DNA of 64,000 nt, from positions 710,501 to 774,500 of the forward strand of contig NZ_JABWRF020000003.1 in the NCBI RefSeq assembly GCF_014268805.2, read 5' to 3'. The notes beneath the pieces were generated by a model. It made no database searches. It saw only the letters and a list, made by a program, of their open reading frames with translations, and was not told the DNA's origin. A program made the position numbers and the translations under genes. This DNA is from Pseudomonas farsensis (GTDB lineage Bacteria > Pseudomonadota > Gammaproteobacteria > Pseudomonadales > Pseudomonadaceae). Below are positions 26,484-35,034 of the stretch, piece by piece. The stretch's first letter is position 1, and each line of letters opens with the position of its first letter.

Positions 26484-26607
26484 GCCTGTGCCGGCCTCAT
26501 CGCAGGCTATCGCCAGCTCCCACAAAGACCGTGCTCAGCCTCGATGCTGATGGCCAGCACCGAACCCGTGGGAGCTGGCGATAGCCTGCGATGAGGCCGG
26601 CACAGGC
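26484..26607. repeat. large near-perfect inverted repeat, family B
   Basis: Arms of about 40 bp (26484-26523 and 26568-26607; inner sequence GCTATCGCCAGCTCCCAC) flank a 44-bp centre. Same family as the outer elements at 61294 and 61579. It fills much of the 432-bp gap between cheR and flgB; the rest of that gap holds the cheR terminator and the sigma54 promoter. Confidence 0.92.
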
Positions 26608-26773
26608 TTGCCGCTAACCCCGCCGCAACCCACGTCAATTTTTTGTTTTGCCGCTGTTGCCGCCTGGCAATTGCCGCTTGCCTGCGCCAAGGCGGAAGCG
26701 CTTTGCCGCTTTTCTGGCAGCCGGCAAACCCCAATACCCAGCGCAGCCCGCAGATTCCGGGCTTTGGTGAAAG

Positions 26774-26789
26774 TGGCACAGCCCTTGCT
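26774..26789 (+). promoter_or_regulatory. sigma54 promoter of flgBCDE
   Basis: TGGCACAGCCCTTGCT is a perfect match to the -24/-12 consensus TGGCACR-N4-TTGCW. Predicted start near 26801, about 37 nt before flgB. In P. aeruginosa the equivalent operon depends on RpoN and FleR. Confidence 0.92.
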
Positions 26790-26837
26790 AAAGCTTTGCC
26801 AACGAAATTCCGGTCAACCTCTGAAGGTTTCCCAGAC

Positions 26838-27245
26838 ATGAGCATCAGCTTCGACAAAGCCCTTGGCATCCACGAAAAGGCATTGGGCTTCCGCGCCCAG
26901 CGCGCCGAGGTGCTGGCCAACAACATTGCCAACGCCGACACGCCTAACTACAAGGCGCGTGACATGGACTTTTCCTCCGTGCTCGCCGCCGAGGCGGACA
27001 AGCAGCAAAAAGGCCGCATCGCCCTGGATCGCACCAACACCCGGCACATCGAAGCCGAAGGCCTGGCCATGGCTGACGACACCCTGAAGTTCCGTACCCC
27101 GACCCAGCCGTCGGTGGACCAGAACACCGTCGATGCGCATATCGAGCAGTCCAACTACACCGAAAACGCCATCGGCTTCCAGGCCAGCTTCACCTTGCTC
27201 AACAGCAAATTCAAAGGGCTGGTGTCAGCCCTGCGCGGAGAATAA
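26838..27245 (+). CDS. flgB: flagellar proximal rod protein FlgB
   Basis: Periplasmic rod component exported by the flagellar type III system. 135 aa, normal length, starting MSISFDKALGIHEKALGFR. The rod-family N-terminal motif NNIANADTPNYKARD and the C-terminal amphipathic helix are present. First gene of the flgBCDE operon, downstream of the sigma54 promoter. Confidence 0.95.
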   Translation: MSISFDKALGIHEKALGFRAQRAEVLANNIANADTPNYKARDMDFSSVLAAEADKQQKGRIALDRTNTRHIEAEGLAMADDTLKFRTPTQPSVDQNTVDAHIEQSNYTENAIGFQASFTLLNSKFKGLVSALRGE

Positions 27246-27247
27246 GC

Positions 27248-27685
27248 ATGTCCCTGTCCAGTGTCTTCAACATCGCCGGCAGCGGCATGAGCGCGCAGAA
27301 CACCCGCCTCAACACCGTTGCCTCCAACATCGCCAACGCCGAGACCGTCTCGTCGAGCATCGATCAGACCTACCGTGCCCGCCACCCGGTATTCGCCACC
27401 ACCTTCCAGAACGCGCAAGCAGGCCAGTCGCTGTTCGAAGAGCAGGGTGAAGCGGGGCAGGGCGTCCAGGTGAAGGGCATCATCGAGGACCAGAGCAATC
27501 TGGAAGCCCGTTACGAGCCCAATCACCCGGCGGCGAACAAGGACGGCTACGTCTACTACCCCAACGTCAATGTGGTCGAGGAGATGGCTGACATGATCTC
27601 CGCCAGCCGTGCGTTCCAGACCAACGCCGAGCTGATGAACACCGCCAAGGCCATGATGCAGAAAGTTCTGACCCTGGGTCAGTGA
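27248..27685 (+). CDS. flgC: flagellar rod protein FlgC
   Basis: Proximal rod subunit, 145 aa. Rod/hook N-terminal motif LNTVASNIANAETVSSS; C-terminal motif PNVNVVEEMADMISASRAFQ followed by the terminal helix. Two bases after the flgB stop, so tightly coupled. Confidence 0.95.
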   Translation: MSLSSVFNIAGSGMSAQNTRLNTVASNIANAETVSSSIDQTYRARHPVFATTFQNAQAGQSLFEEQGEAGQGVQVKGIIEDQSNLEARYEPNHPAANKDGYVYYPNVNVVEEMADMISASRAFQTNAELMNTAKAMMQKVLTLGQ

Positions 27686-27700
27686 TAAGGAATCCGAACC

Positions 27701-28411
27701 ATGGCAACGACTTCTACCAGCGGTGTAAACCTCAACGACGTGATCGCCTCCTCGGGCGTGAGTTCCGGTAACGCCGCCAACAAGAAAAGCCTCAGCGGTA
27801 CCAACGACAACAGCACCCTGGGCAAGGATGCATTCCTGCAGTTGCTGGTTACCCAGATGCAGCACCAGAACCCGCTCGATCCGCAGGACAACGGCGAGTT
27901 CGTGGCCCAGCTTGCGCAGTTCAGCAGCCTCGAAGGCATCACCTCGCTGAACGAGTCGGTGACCAACATCACCAGCGCCATGGCGTCGTCCCAGGCGTTG
28001 CAGGCCTCGTCCCTGGTCGGGCGCTCGGTGATCGTGCAGAACACCAAGGCGGTGGTCGATACCGCCGAAAGCTTCAACGCCCAGTTTGTCGTGCCGCAGG
28101 CCATCAACGAGGCCAAGGTCACTGTCACCGACAAGGACGGCAATACCGTCAAGACCATCGAGTTGGGCGAGCAGAAAGCCGGCTACGCCGACTTTATCTG
28201 GGACGGCACCAACGCCAAGGGCGAGAAGGTCGCGCCGGGTACCTACACCTTTACCGCCACCACCACGGTGGACGGCAAGTCGGTGCAGATGAACACCCTG
28301 CTGCCGGCCAAGGTCACCAGCGTCAGCTTCAACACCACCGGCGAGATGGTTCTCAACCTCGCAGGTGTGGGCAAGGTTTCCCTGTCCGACGTACAAACCA
28401 TCGGTATCTAA
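27701..28411 (+). CDS. flgD: hook-capping scaffold FlgD
   Basis: Forms the cap that polymerises FlgE hook subunits. 236 aa. The N-terminal FlgD domain has LGKDAFLQLLVTQMQHQNPL and ends with QFSSLEG. The C-terminal half holds the FLG-type beta domain (GNTVKTIELGEQKAGYADF, WDGTNAKGE). Fifteen bases after flgC. Confidence 0.95.
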   Translation: MATTSTSGVNLNDVIASSGVSSGNAANKKSLSGTNDNSTLGKDAFLQLLVTQMQHQNPLDPQDNGEFVAQLAQFSSLEGITSLNESVTNITSAMASSQALQASSLVGRSVIVQNTKAVVDTAESFNAQFVVPQAINEAKVTVTDKDGNTVKTIELGEQKAGYADFIWDGTNAKGEKVAPGTYTFTATTTVDGKSVQMNTLLPAKVTSVSFNTTGEMVLNLAGVGKVSLSDVQTIGI

Positions 28412-28441
28412 GGCCGACAGAACGGCAAAAGGAGCAACAGC

Positions 28442-29797
28442 ATGTCTTTCAATATCGGCCTTAGCGGTCTGTACGCAGCCAACAAACAACTCGACGTTAC
28501 CGGCAACAACATCGCCAACGTCAACACCACTGGTTTCAAGTCCTCGCGTGCCGAGTTCGCCGATGTGTACGCCGGCGCCAACCGTCTGGGCGTGGGCAAG
28601 AACCAGGTCGGTAACGGCGTGCGCCTGGCTGCGGTTTCCCAGCAGTTCAGCCAGGGTGACGTGAACAACACCGGCAACGTGCTGGACATGGGTATCCAGG
28701 GGCAGGGCTACTTCGTTCTGTCGGACAACGGCGCGCAGGTTTACACCCGTGCCGGTGCGTTCCAGAACAACAAGGACAACTTCGTCGTTACCTCCGACGG
28801 CCTGCGCCTGCAGGGCTATGCGGCTGATGAAAACGGCAACATCAAGAAGGGCATCCTGACCGACCTGAAGATCGACACTTCGGCGCTGGCGCCTAAGGCT
28901 ACCACCCTGATCGATCAGGGCATCAACCTGAACTCCGAAGCCGACATCATTGCCCTGCCGATCATCCCAGCGCCTGCTCCTCCGGCAGATGCGGGTGGCC
29001 CGGCCTTCGACCCTTCGGACGACACGACCTACACCAAGTCGTTCCCGACCAAGGTGTACGACAGCCAGGGTAACGAGCACACCATGGAGCAGTTCTATCG
29101 CAAGACCGGCACCAATGAGTGGACCATGTACACCCTGGTCGACGGCCGTAACCCGCTCGACCCGACCAGTACCGACCCGCTGGAAGGTACCATCAAGTTC
29201 AAGTCCGACGGCAGCGTGCTGTCGATGGCTGCCGAAGCGGTGACCCCGCCTAGCGCGTGGACGGTGACCAACAACACCTTCACGCTCAATGGCTGGGTCC
29301 CTGCGGCCAAGGATGCTACCGGCAACTGGGCGTCGAACGGTTCGGCTGCGGCCACTGGCGGCATGCGCTTGTCGATGAACAGCACCACCTCGTACAACAC
29401 CGAGACCGCGCGTATGTCGCAGTCCCAGGATGGCTACGCCACCGGTATCCTGTCGAGCCTGTCGATCGACTCCACCGGCGTGATGTTCGCAAGCTTCAGC
29501 AACCAGCAGTCGCGGGCCATTGGCCAGGTAGCGCTGGCGAGCTTCGCTAACGACCAGGGCCTGCAGCAGATCGGCGGTACCCGCTGGACCGAGACCTTCG
29601 CTTCGGGCATTCCGGGTATCGACTCGCCGAAGACCGGCACCCTGGGCAGCGTCGAGTCCAACTCGCTGGAAGCTTCCAACGTCAACCTGACCGCAGAGCT
29701 GGTCGAGCTGATCAAGGCGCAGAGCAACTACCAGGCCAACGCCAAGACCATCTCCACCGAAAGCACCATCATGCAGACTATCATCCAGATGAGCTAA
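28442..29797 (+). CDS. flgE: flagellar hook protein FlgE
   Basis: Main hook subunit, 451 aa, start supported by AAGGAG. N-terminal rod-family motif DVTGNNIANVNTTGFKSSRA. FlgE D2 variable central domain about 170-330. C-terminal conserved region NSLEASNVNLTAELVELIK and terminal helix ending TIIQMS. Last gene of the sigma54 operon; a terminator follows. Confidence 0.96.
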   Translation: MSFNIGLSGLYAANKQLDVTGNNIANVNTTGFKSSRAEFADVYAGANRLGVGKNQVGNGVRLAAVSQQFSQGDVNNTGNVLDMGIQGQGYFVLSDNGAQVYTRAGAFQNNKDNFVVTSDGLRLQGYAADENGNIKKGILTDLKIDTSALAPKATTLIDQGINLNSEADIIALPIIPAPAPPADAGGPAFDPSDDTTYTKSFPTKVYDSQGNEHTMEQFYRKTGTNEWTMYTLVDGRNPLDPTSTDPLEGTIKFKSDGSVLSMAAEAVTPPSAWTVTNNTFTLNGWVPAAKDATGNWASNGSAAATGGMRLSMNSTTSYNTETARMSQSQDGYATGILSSLSIDSTGVMFASFSNQQSRAIGQVALASFANDQGLQQIGGTRWTETFASGIPGIDSPKTGTLGSVESNSLEASNVNLTAELVELIKAQSNYQANAKTISTESTIMQTIIQMS

Positions 29798-29818
29798 TGC
29801 TGGCTGAGCGGGACTGGA

Positions 29819-29851
29819 CGAACCCCTTCACTGAAGGGGTTCGTCATTTTT
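29819..29851 (+). terminator. terminator after flgE
   Basis: AACCCCTTCA-CTGAAGGGGTT stem followed by CGTCATTTTT, about 23 nt after the flgE stop. It separates flgE from the small gene at 29864. Confidence 0.82.
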
Positions 29852-29863
29852 GCAGGAGCGCTT

Positions 29864-30055
29864 ATGAAAAAGCTGCTGGTCATGCTGCTGGCTGTGTTCG
29901 GCCTTTATCAGGCGCAGGCGGCTATGGCGCCTTGGTGGCGCTGGGAAAGCCAGGCCGATGGGCGCTTGGTGTGCGCGCAGTGGGCGCCGGGGGAGGGCTG
30001 GAAGAAGTTTGCCGGGCCCTTTAACAATGCCGGTTGCCGGGACTTGAACAACTGA
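29864..30055 (+). CDS. small exported protein of unknown function
   Basis: 63 aa. AGGAG lies 7 bases before the ATG. Residues 1-19 form a classic signal peptide (KK, hydrophobic LLVMLLAVFGLY, AQA cleavage site). The mature part is about 44 residues, rich in Trp, with two Cys that could pair in the periplasm (VCAQW and GCRDL). It sits between the flgE terminator and the flgF promoter, so it may be read by leakage from the hook operon. No known family recognised; a periplasmic flagellar accessory role would be speculation. Confidence 0.72.
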   Translation: MKKLLVMLLAVFGLYQAQAAMAPWWRWESQADGRLVCAQWAPGEGWKKFAGPFNNAGCRDLNN

Positions 30056-30088
30056 ATCTCCCCCCGGCTGTCGATCCGGGCTTTGTGT

Positions 30089-30201
30089 GTAGGAGCGGCC
30101 TTGCGTCGCGAAAGGGCTGCGCAGCAGCCCCAGGATCTCGGGTTCATGCACAATCGCCGGGGCTGCTTGGCAGCCCTTTCGCGACGCAAGGCCGCTCCTA
30201 C
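30089..30201. repeat. long inverted repeat, family A copy 2
   Basis: Same arms as the 14288 element (GTAGGAGCGGCC ... GGCCGCTCCTAC), with paired substitutions (GCGTCGCG/CGCGACGC) that keep the stem. It lies in the 349-bp gap between the small exported protein and flgF; the remainder of the gap holds the sigma54 promoter of flgF. Confidence 0.9.
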
Positions 30202-30329
30202 GAGGGATCGCGTCGCGTGGGGGCTGTATTGCCGCAAGCGGCAACCCAGCGCCGGTTATCCGGCACGCCACGCCCGAGCTTATCGACGCAAAGCCCGTAT
30301 CCACGGGCTTTTTCAAGTTTTTCAAAAGT

Positions 30330-30345
30330 TGGTTCGGAACTTGCT
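30330..30345 (+). promoter_or_regulatory. sigma54 promoter of flgF operon
   Basis: TGGTTCGGAACTTGCT keeps the invariant GG and GC at the -24/-12 spacing with a perfect TTGCT. About 60 bp before the flgF start. Fits the separate flgF-L operon known in P. aeruginosa. Confidence 0.82.
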
Positions 30346-30404
30346 TTGTAGCCTGCATAGCAGCGGCGAGCGGCAATCGAACGCCAGTGCAGCGGAGGAA
30401 GACT

Positions 30405-31145
30405 GTGGACAAGATGCTTTACGTGGCCATGACCGGCGCCAGCCAGAACGCGCTGGCGCAGAAGGCCCATGCCAACAACCTGGCGAACGTTACCACCAAT
30501 GGTTTCCAGCGTGACCTGGAGCAGGCGCGCTCGATGCCGGTATTCGGCGACAGCTTTCCGTCGCGCGCCTTCGCCATGACCGAGCGTCCCGCCACCGACT
30601 TCAGTGAAGGGCCGATGATCGAAACCGGCCGTGACCTCGACGTCGCCGTCGGCGGCCACGGCTTCATCGCCGTGCAGGCGCCCGATGGCAGCGAAGCCTA
30701 TGTGCGCACCGGCAGCCTGAACATTGACGCCCTTGGCGTGCTGCGTACCGGCAATGGCATGCCGGTCATGGGCAACGGTGGCCCGATTGCCATTCCGCCT
30801 GAGCAAAAGGTCGAAGTGGGCGCTGACGGCACCATCAGCATCCGTTCGATGGGCGAAGACCCGCGGGTGATGGCCGAGGTCGACCGCATCAAGCTGGTCA
30901 ACCCCGACATCAAGACCATGACCAAAGGCCCTGACGGCCTGATCCACACCCAAAGCGGCCAGGCGGCACCGGCTGACGGCACAGTGCGCGTCGTGTCGGG
31001 CTTCCTGCAAGGCAGCAACGTCAACGCCGTTGAAGAAATGACTTCGGTACTGGCGTTGTCGCGTCAGTTCGAGCTGCACGTAAAGATGATGAGCGCTGCC
31101 AAAGAAGGCGATGAAGCCATGGCGCGTGTTTTGCAAATCGGCTAA
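30405..31145 (+). CDS. flgF: flagellar proximal rod protein FlgF
   Basis: Rod subunit, 246 aa. The start is the GTG at 30405 (MDKMLYVAMTGASQNALAQ) because GGAGGA is 7 bases upstream and the N-terminus then matches the family. Contains AHANNLANVTTNGFQRDL and the C-terminal SNVNAVEEMTSVLALSRQFE. First gene of flgFGHIJKL. Confidence 0.95.
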   Translation: MDKMLYVAMTGASQNALAQKAHANNLANVTTNGFQRDLEQARSMPVFGDSFPSRAFAMTERPATDFSEGPMIETGRDLDVAVGGHGFIAVQAPDGSEAYVRTGSLNIDALGVLRTGNGMPVMGNGGPIAIPPEQKVEVGADGTISIRSMGEDPRVMAEVDRIKLVNPDIKTMTKGPDGLIHTQSGQAAPADGTVRVVSGFLQGSNVNAVEEMTSVLALSRQFELHVKMMSAAKEGDEAMARVLQIG

Positions 31146-31192
31146 CCACACTTGAACGGGTGCCGTAAAACAGGCGCACGAGGAGAATACTG

Positions 31193-31978
31193 ATGCTTCC
31201 GGCTCTTTGGGTCGCTAAAACCGGCCTGTCCGCCCAGGACACCAACCTGACCGTCATTTCCAACAACCTGGCCAACGTCTCGACCACCGGCTTCAAGCGT
31301 GACCGTGCCGAGTTCCAGGACTTGCTCTACCAGATCAAGCGCCAGCCAGGTGCGCAGTCCACCCAGGACAGCGAGCTGCCTTCGGGCCTGCAGGTCGGTA
31401 CCGGTGTGCGTGTCGTCGGCACCCAGAAAAACTTCCAGACCGGCAGCCTGCAAACCACCGAGAACCCGCTGGACCTGGCCGTCAATGGCCGTGGTTTCTT
31501 CCAGGTTCTGCAGCCGGACGGCACTGTTTCCTACACCCGTGACGGTACTTTCCACCTGAACTCCGATGGCCAGGTCGTGACCGTCAATGGTTTTGCCCTG
31601 GAACCTGCGATCGTCGTACCGAACGATGCCAAGACCTTCACCGTCGGCCAGGACGGTACCGTGTCGATCACCACCGCCGGCAACCCGGCCTCCCAGGTGA
31701 TCGGCAACCTGCAGACCGCTGACTTCATCAACCCGGCCGGCCTGCAGGCGATCGGCGACAACCTGTTCCTGGAAACCGCAGCCAGCGGCGCGCCGCAGGT
31801 CGGTACCCCGGGCCTGAACGGTTTCGGCACCACGCTGCAGCAGACCCTGGAAAACTCCAACGTGAGCACCGTGGAAGAGCTGGTCAACATGATCACCACC
31901 CAGCGCGCCTACGAGATGAACTCCAAGGTCATCTCCGCCGCTGACAAGATGATGTCGTTCGTCACCCAGCAGCTGTAA
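31193..31978 (+). CDS. flgG: flagellar distal rod protein FlgG
   Basis: Distal rod subunit, 261 aa, the standard length. N-terminal MLPALWVAKTGLSAQDTNLT and NNLANVSTTGFKRDRAEF; C-terminal SNVSTVEELVNMITTQRAYE. GAGGAG upstream of the ATG. Confidence 0.97.
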   Translation: MLPALWVAKTGLSAQDTNLTVISNNLANVSTTGFKRDRAEFQDLLYQIKRQPGAQSTQDSELPSGLQVGTGVRVVGTQKNFQTGSLQTTENPLDLAVNGRGFFQVLQPDGTVSYTRDGTFHLNSDGQVVTVNGFALEPAIVVPNDAKTFTVGQDGTVSITTAGNPASQVIGNLQTADFINPAGLQAIGDNLFLETAASGAPQVGTPGLNGFGTTLQQTLENSNVSTVEELVNMITTQRAYEMNSKVISAADKMMSFVTQQL

Positions 31979-32008
31979 GCCAAACTCAGTAACACCGTGA
32001 GGTATGTC

Positions 32009-32704
32009 ATGAAGCGTCTGTTGTTCGTTTTCGCCCTGGGGGGGGCGGTGTCGCTGGCCGGTTGCGTCGCGCCGACGCCCAAGCCCAACGACCCGTACTA
32101 TGCGCCGGTTCTGCCGCGCACCCCGTTGCCGGCGGCGGCCAACAACGGTTCGATCTACCAGTCCGGTTTCGAGCAGAGCCTGTACACCGACCGCAAGGCG
32201 TTCCGGGTCGGTGACATCATCACCATTACCCTGAACGAGCGCACCTCGGCCAGCAAGAACGCAGGCTCGCAGATCGCCAAGGACAGCAAGGCCAATATCG
32301 GCCTGACGTCGTTGTTCGGTGCCATCCCCAACACCAACAACCCGTTGGGCAGCGGCGACCTGACGCTCGATGCCGGTTACGAAGGCACCCGGGCGACCAA
32401 GGGCGCAAGCTCGGCGTCCCAGGGCAACACCCTGACCGGCTCGATTACCGTGACCGTGGCCGAAGTGCTGCCTAACGGCATCATCGCCGTACGCGGCGAA
32501 AAGTGGATGACGCTGAACACCGGTGAAGAGCTGGTGCGTATCGCTGGCATGATTCGCGCCGACGATATCTCCACCGACAACACCGTGCCGTCCACCCGGG
32601 TTGCCGATGCGCGCATTACCTATTCGGGGACCGGCTCGTTCGCCGATGCCAGCCAGCCTGGTTGGTTCGACCGGTTCTTCCTCAGCCCGCTCTGGCCCTT
32701 CTGA
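32009..32704 (+). CDS. flgH: flagellar L-ring lipoprotein FlgH
   Basis: Outer-membrane ring subunit. The ATG at 32009 follows GAGG and gives 231 aa; the GTG at 31997 is in frame but lacks a site. Lipoprotein signal with lipobox LAGC, so Cys is lipidated. Body contains FRVGDIITITLNERTSASKN and the family motif GSITVTVAEVLPNG. Confidence 0.96.
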   Translation: MKRLLFVFALGGAVSLAGCVAPTPKPNDPYYAPVLPRTPLPAAANNGSIYQSGFEQSLYTDRKAFRVGDIITITLNERTSASKNAGSQIAKDSKANIGLTSLFGAIPNTNNPLGSGDLTLDAGYEGTRATKGASSASQGNTLTGSITVTVAEVLPNGIIAVRGEKWMTLNTGEELVRIAGMIRADDISTDNTVPSTRVADARITYSGTGSFADASQPGWFDRFFLSPLWPF

Positions 32705-32716
32705 GTACGGATGACC

Positions 32717-33826
32717 ATGTTCAACGCTAGACGGTTGATTGCCGCGACACTGCTACTGACCTGCGCCTTCGCAGCCCATGCCGAGCGGCTGAAGGATATC
32801 GCCAGTATTTCTGGCGTACGGTCCAACCAGCTGATCGGCTACGGCCTGGTGGTGGGCCTGAACGGCACCGGCGACCAGACCACGCAGACCCCGTTCACCC
32901 TGCAGACCTTCAACAACATGCTGTCGCAGTTCGGCATCAAGGTGCCGGCCGGCTCCGGCAACGTGCAGTTGAAGAACGTCGCGGCGGTGTCGGTGCATGC
33001 GGACCTGCCGGCGTTCGCCAAGCCGGGCCAGGTGGTCGATATCACCGTGTCCTCCATCGGTAACTCCAAGAGCCTGCGCGGCGGCAGCCTGTTGATGACC
33101 CCGCTCAAGGGTATCGACGGCAACGTCTACGCCATCGCCCAGGGCAACCTGGTGGTGGGCGGCTTCGATGCCGAGGGCCGTGACGGTTCGAAGATCACCG
33201 TCAACGTTCCGTCGGCAGGCCGTATTCCTGGCGGTGCCAGCGTCGAGCGAGCGGTGCCGAGCGGTTTCAACCAGGGCAACAGCCTGACCTTGAACCTCAA
33301 TCGCCCGGACTTCACCACTGCCAAGCGCATCGTCGACAAGGTCAACGAACTGCTTGGCCCAGGTGTCGCCCAGGCCATGGACGGGGGTTCGGTGCGGGTC
33401 AGTGCGCCGATGGACCCAAGCCAGCGCGTCGATTACCTGTCGATCCTGGAGAACCTGGAGATCGACCCAGGCCAGGCCGTGGCCAAGGTCATCATCAACT
33501 CGCGTACCGGCACCATCGTCATTGGCCAGAACGTCAAGGTGTCGCCGGCAGCGGTGACCCACGGCAGCCTGACCGTGACCATTACCGAAGACCCGATCGT
33601 CAGCCAGCCTGGCCCGTTCTCCAATGGCGAGACGGCCGTGGTGCCGCGCTCGCGGGTCAATGCCGAGCAGGAAACCAAGCCGATGTTCAAGTTCGGCCCT
33701 GGCACCACGCTGGATGAAATCGTCCGTGCCGTGAACCAGGTGGGCGCAGCCCCCGGTGACCTGATGGCAATCCTCGAAGCCCTGAAGCAGGCCGGCGCGT
33801 TGCAAGCCGACCTGATCGTGATCTGA
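32717..33826 (+). CDS. flgI: flagellar P-ring protein FlgI
   Basis: Periplasmic P-ring subunit. An ATG-ACC-ATG pair gives 371 or 369 aa; the second ATG (32717) is chosen for its fit to the family length of 369 and better spacing from GGA. Signal peptide with LIAATLLLTCAFAAHA cleaved before ERLKDIASI. Conserved NQLIGYGLVVGLNGTGDQT at the mature N-terminus and TLDEIVRAVNQVGAAPGDL at the C-terminus. Confidence 0.95.
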   Translation: MFNARRLIAATLLLTCAFAAHAERLKDIASISGVRSNQLIGYGLVVGLNGTGDQTTQTPFTLQTFNNMLSQFGIKVPAGSGNVQLKNVAAVSVHADLPAFAKPGQVVDITVSSIGNSKSLRGGSLLMTPLKGIDGNVYAIAQGNLVVGGFDAEGRDGSKITVNVPSAGRIPGGASVERAVPSGFNQGNSLTLNLNRPDFTTAKRIVDKVNELLGPGVAQAMDGGSVRVSAPMDPSQRVDYLSILENLEIDPGQAVAKVIINSRTGTIVIGQNVKVSPAAVTHGSLTVTITEDPIVSQPGPFSNGETAVVPRSRVNAEQETKPMFKFGPGTTLDEIVRAVNQVGAAPGDLMAILEALKQAGALQADLIVI

Positions 33827-33835
33827 GGACCCGCC

Positions 33836-35023
33836 ATGGACTCCAAGAGCCTGATTTCCGGCAAGCCCGACAGCGGCGCCTACACCGACCTCAACCGCTT
33901 GAGCTCGCTCAAGCTTGGCGACCGCGACAGCGACGCCAACGTGCGCAAGGTCGCCCAGGAGTTCGAGTCGCTGTTCGTCAGTGAAATGCTCAAGGCCTCT
34001 CGCAAGGCCACCGACGAGCTTGCCGACGAAGACAGTGTGTCGAACAGCTCCTCGGTCAAACAGTACCGCGACATGTATGACCAGCAGCTGGCCGTCAGCA
34101 TGTCCCGCGAGGGCGGCGGTATTGGCCTGCAGGACGTGCTGGTGCGCCAGTTGTCGAAAAACAAGGCGGCGCCCCCTAATACCAGCCCGTTCCCGCGCAT
34201 TGAAGGTGCGGCGCCGGCGCTGTGGGGCACCAAGGTGGTCGATGCGGCCAACCTTGCGCAGAACGGCAACCACCGCAATGACGTGGCGGCGCTCAACTCG
34301 CGGCGCCTGGCGCTGCCGGGCAAGCTCACCGACCGTCTGCTGGCCGGGATCGTGCCCTCAACCGCCACCAACACCGCCCCCGTGCCGGCCCGTGAAGGGC
34401 AGCCGCTGGTCAACGGTGTGGCCAAGGGTGACTGGGAGCCGGCGCAGGCGTTTGCCGCCGGTAGCGATGGCACGCGCATCCTTGGGCGCGCCGTGGCCCA
34501 GCCACCGTTGGCACCGAAAAAAGCCTTCGCCGGCAGCGACGAGTTCGTTGCCACCATGCTGCCGATGGCCGAGCAAGCCGCCAAGCGTATTGGCGTCGAC
34601 CCACGCTACCTGGTCGCCCAGGCAGCGCTGGAAACCGGTTGGGGCAAGTCGGTCATGCGCAACAGCGATGGCTCCAGCAGCCACAACCTGTTTGGCATCA
34701 AGGCCACCGGCAATTGGCAGGGTGGCGAGGCACGGGCGATTACCAGCGAGTTCCGTGATGGCCAGTTCGTCAAGGAAACCGCAGCGTTCCGTTCCTACGA
34801 TTCGTACCAGGACAGCTTCCACGACCTGGTCAGCCTGTTGCAGAACAACTCGCGCTATCAAGAAGCGGTGAAGTCTGCCGATAAACCAGAACAGTTTGTG
34901 CGAGAGCTGCAAAAGGCGGGGTATGCCACCGACCCGAACTACGCCAGCAAGATCTCGCAGATCGCAAGACAGATGAAGTCGTACGAGAGCTACGCGTCGC
35001 TCGGTACCACAACGAAACTTTAA
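33836..35023 (+). CDS. flgJ: FlgJ: rod cap fused to peptidoglycan hydrolase
   Basis: Bifunctional 395-aa protein. The N-terminal rod-scaffolding domain (about 25-110) has VRKVAQEFESLFVSEMLKAS. A Pro/Ala linker of about 120 residues leads to a C-terminal glucosaminidase domain (about 235-385) with LVAQAALETGWGKS (catalytic Glu), HNLFGIKATGNW and the RSYDSYQDSFHDL element. It opens the murein for the growing rod. Ten bases after flgI. Confidence 0.95.
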   Translation: MDSKSLISGKPDSGAYTDLNRLSSLKLGDRDSDANVRKVAQEFESLFVSEMLKASRKATDELADEDSVSNSSSVKQYRDMYDQQLAVSMSREGGGIGLQDVLVRQLSKNKAAPPNTSPFPRIEGAAPALWGTKVVDAANLAQNGNHRNDVAALNSRRLALPGKLTDRLLAGIVPSTATNTAPVPAREGQPLVNGVAKGDWEPAQAFAAGSDGTRILGRAVAQPPLAPKKAFAGSDEFVATMLPMAEQAAKRIGVDPRYLVAQAALETGWGKSVMRNSDGSSSHNLFGIKATGNWQGGEARAITSEFRDGQFVKETAAFRSYDSYQDSFHDLVSLLQNNSRYQEAVKSADKPEQFVRELQKAGYATDPNYASKISQIARQMKSYESYASLGTTTKL

Positions 35024-35034
35024 GGGCTTGAACC

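Noticed and set aside
27155..29080. 641-aa frame antisense to flgC/flgD/flgE
   Set aside because: Same artefact; spans three well-supported genes on the other strand.
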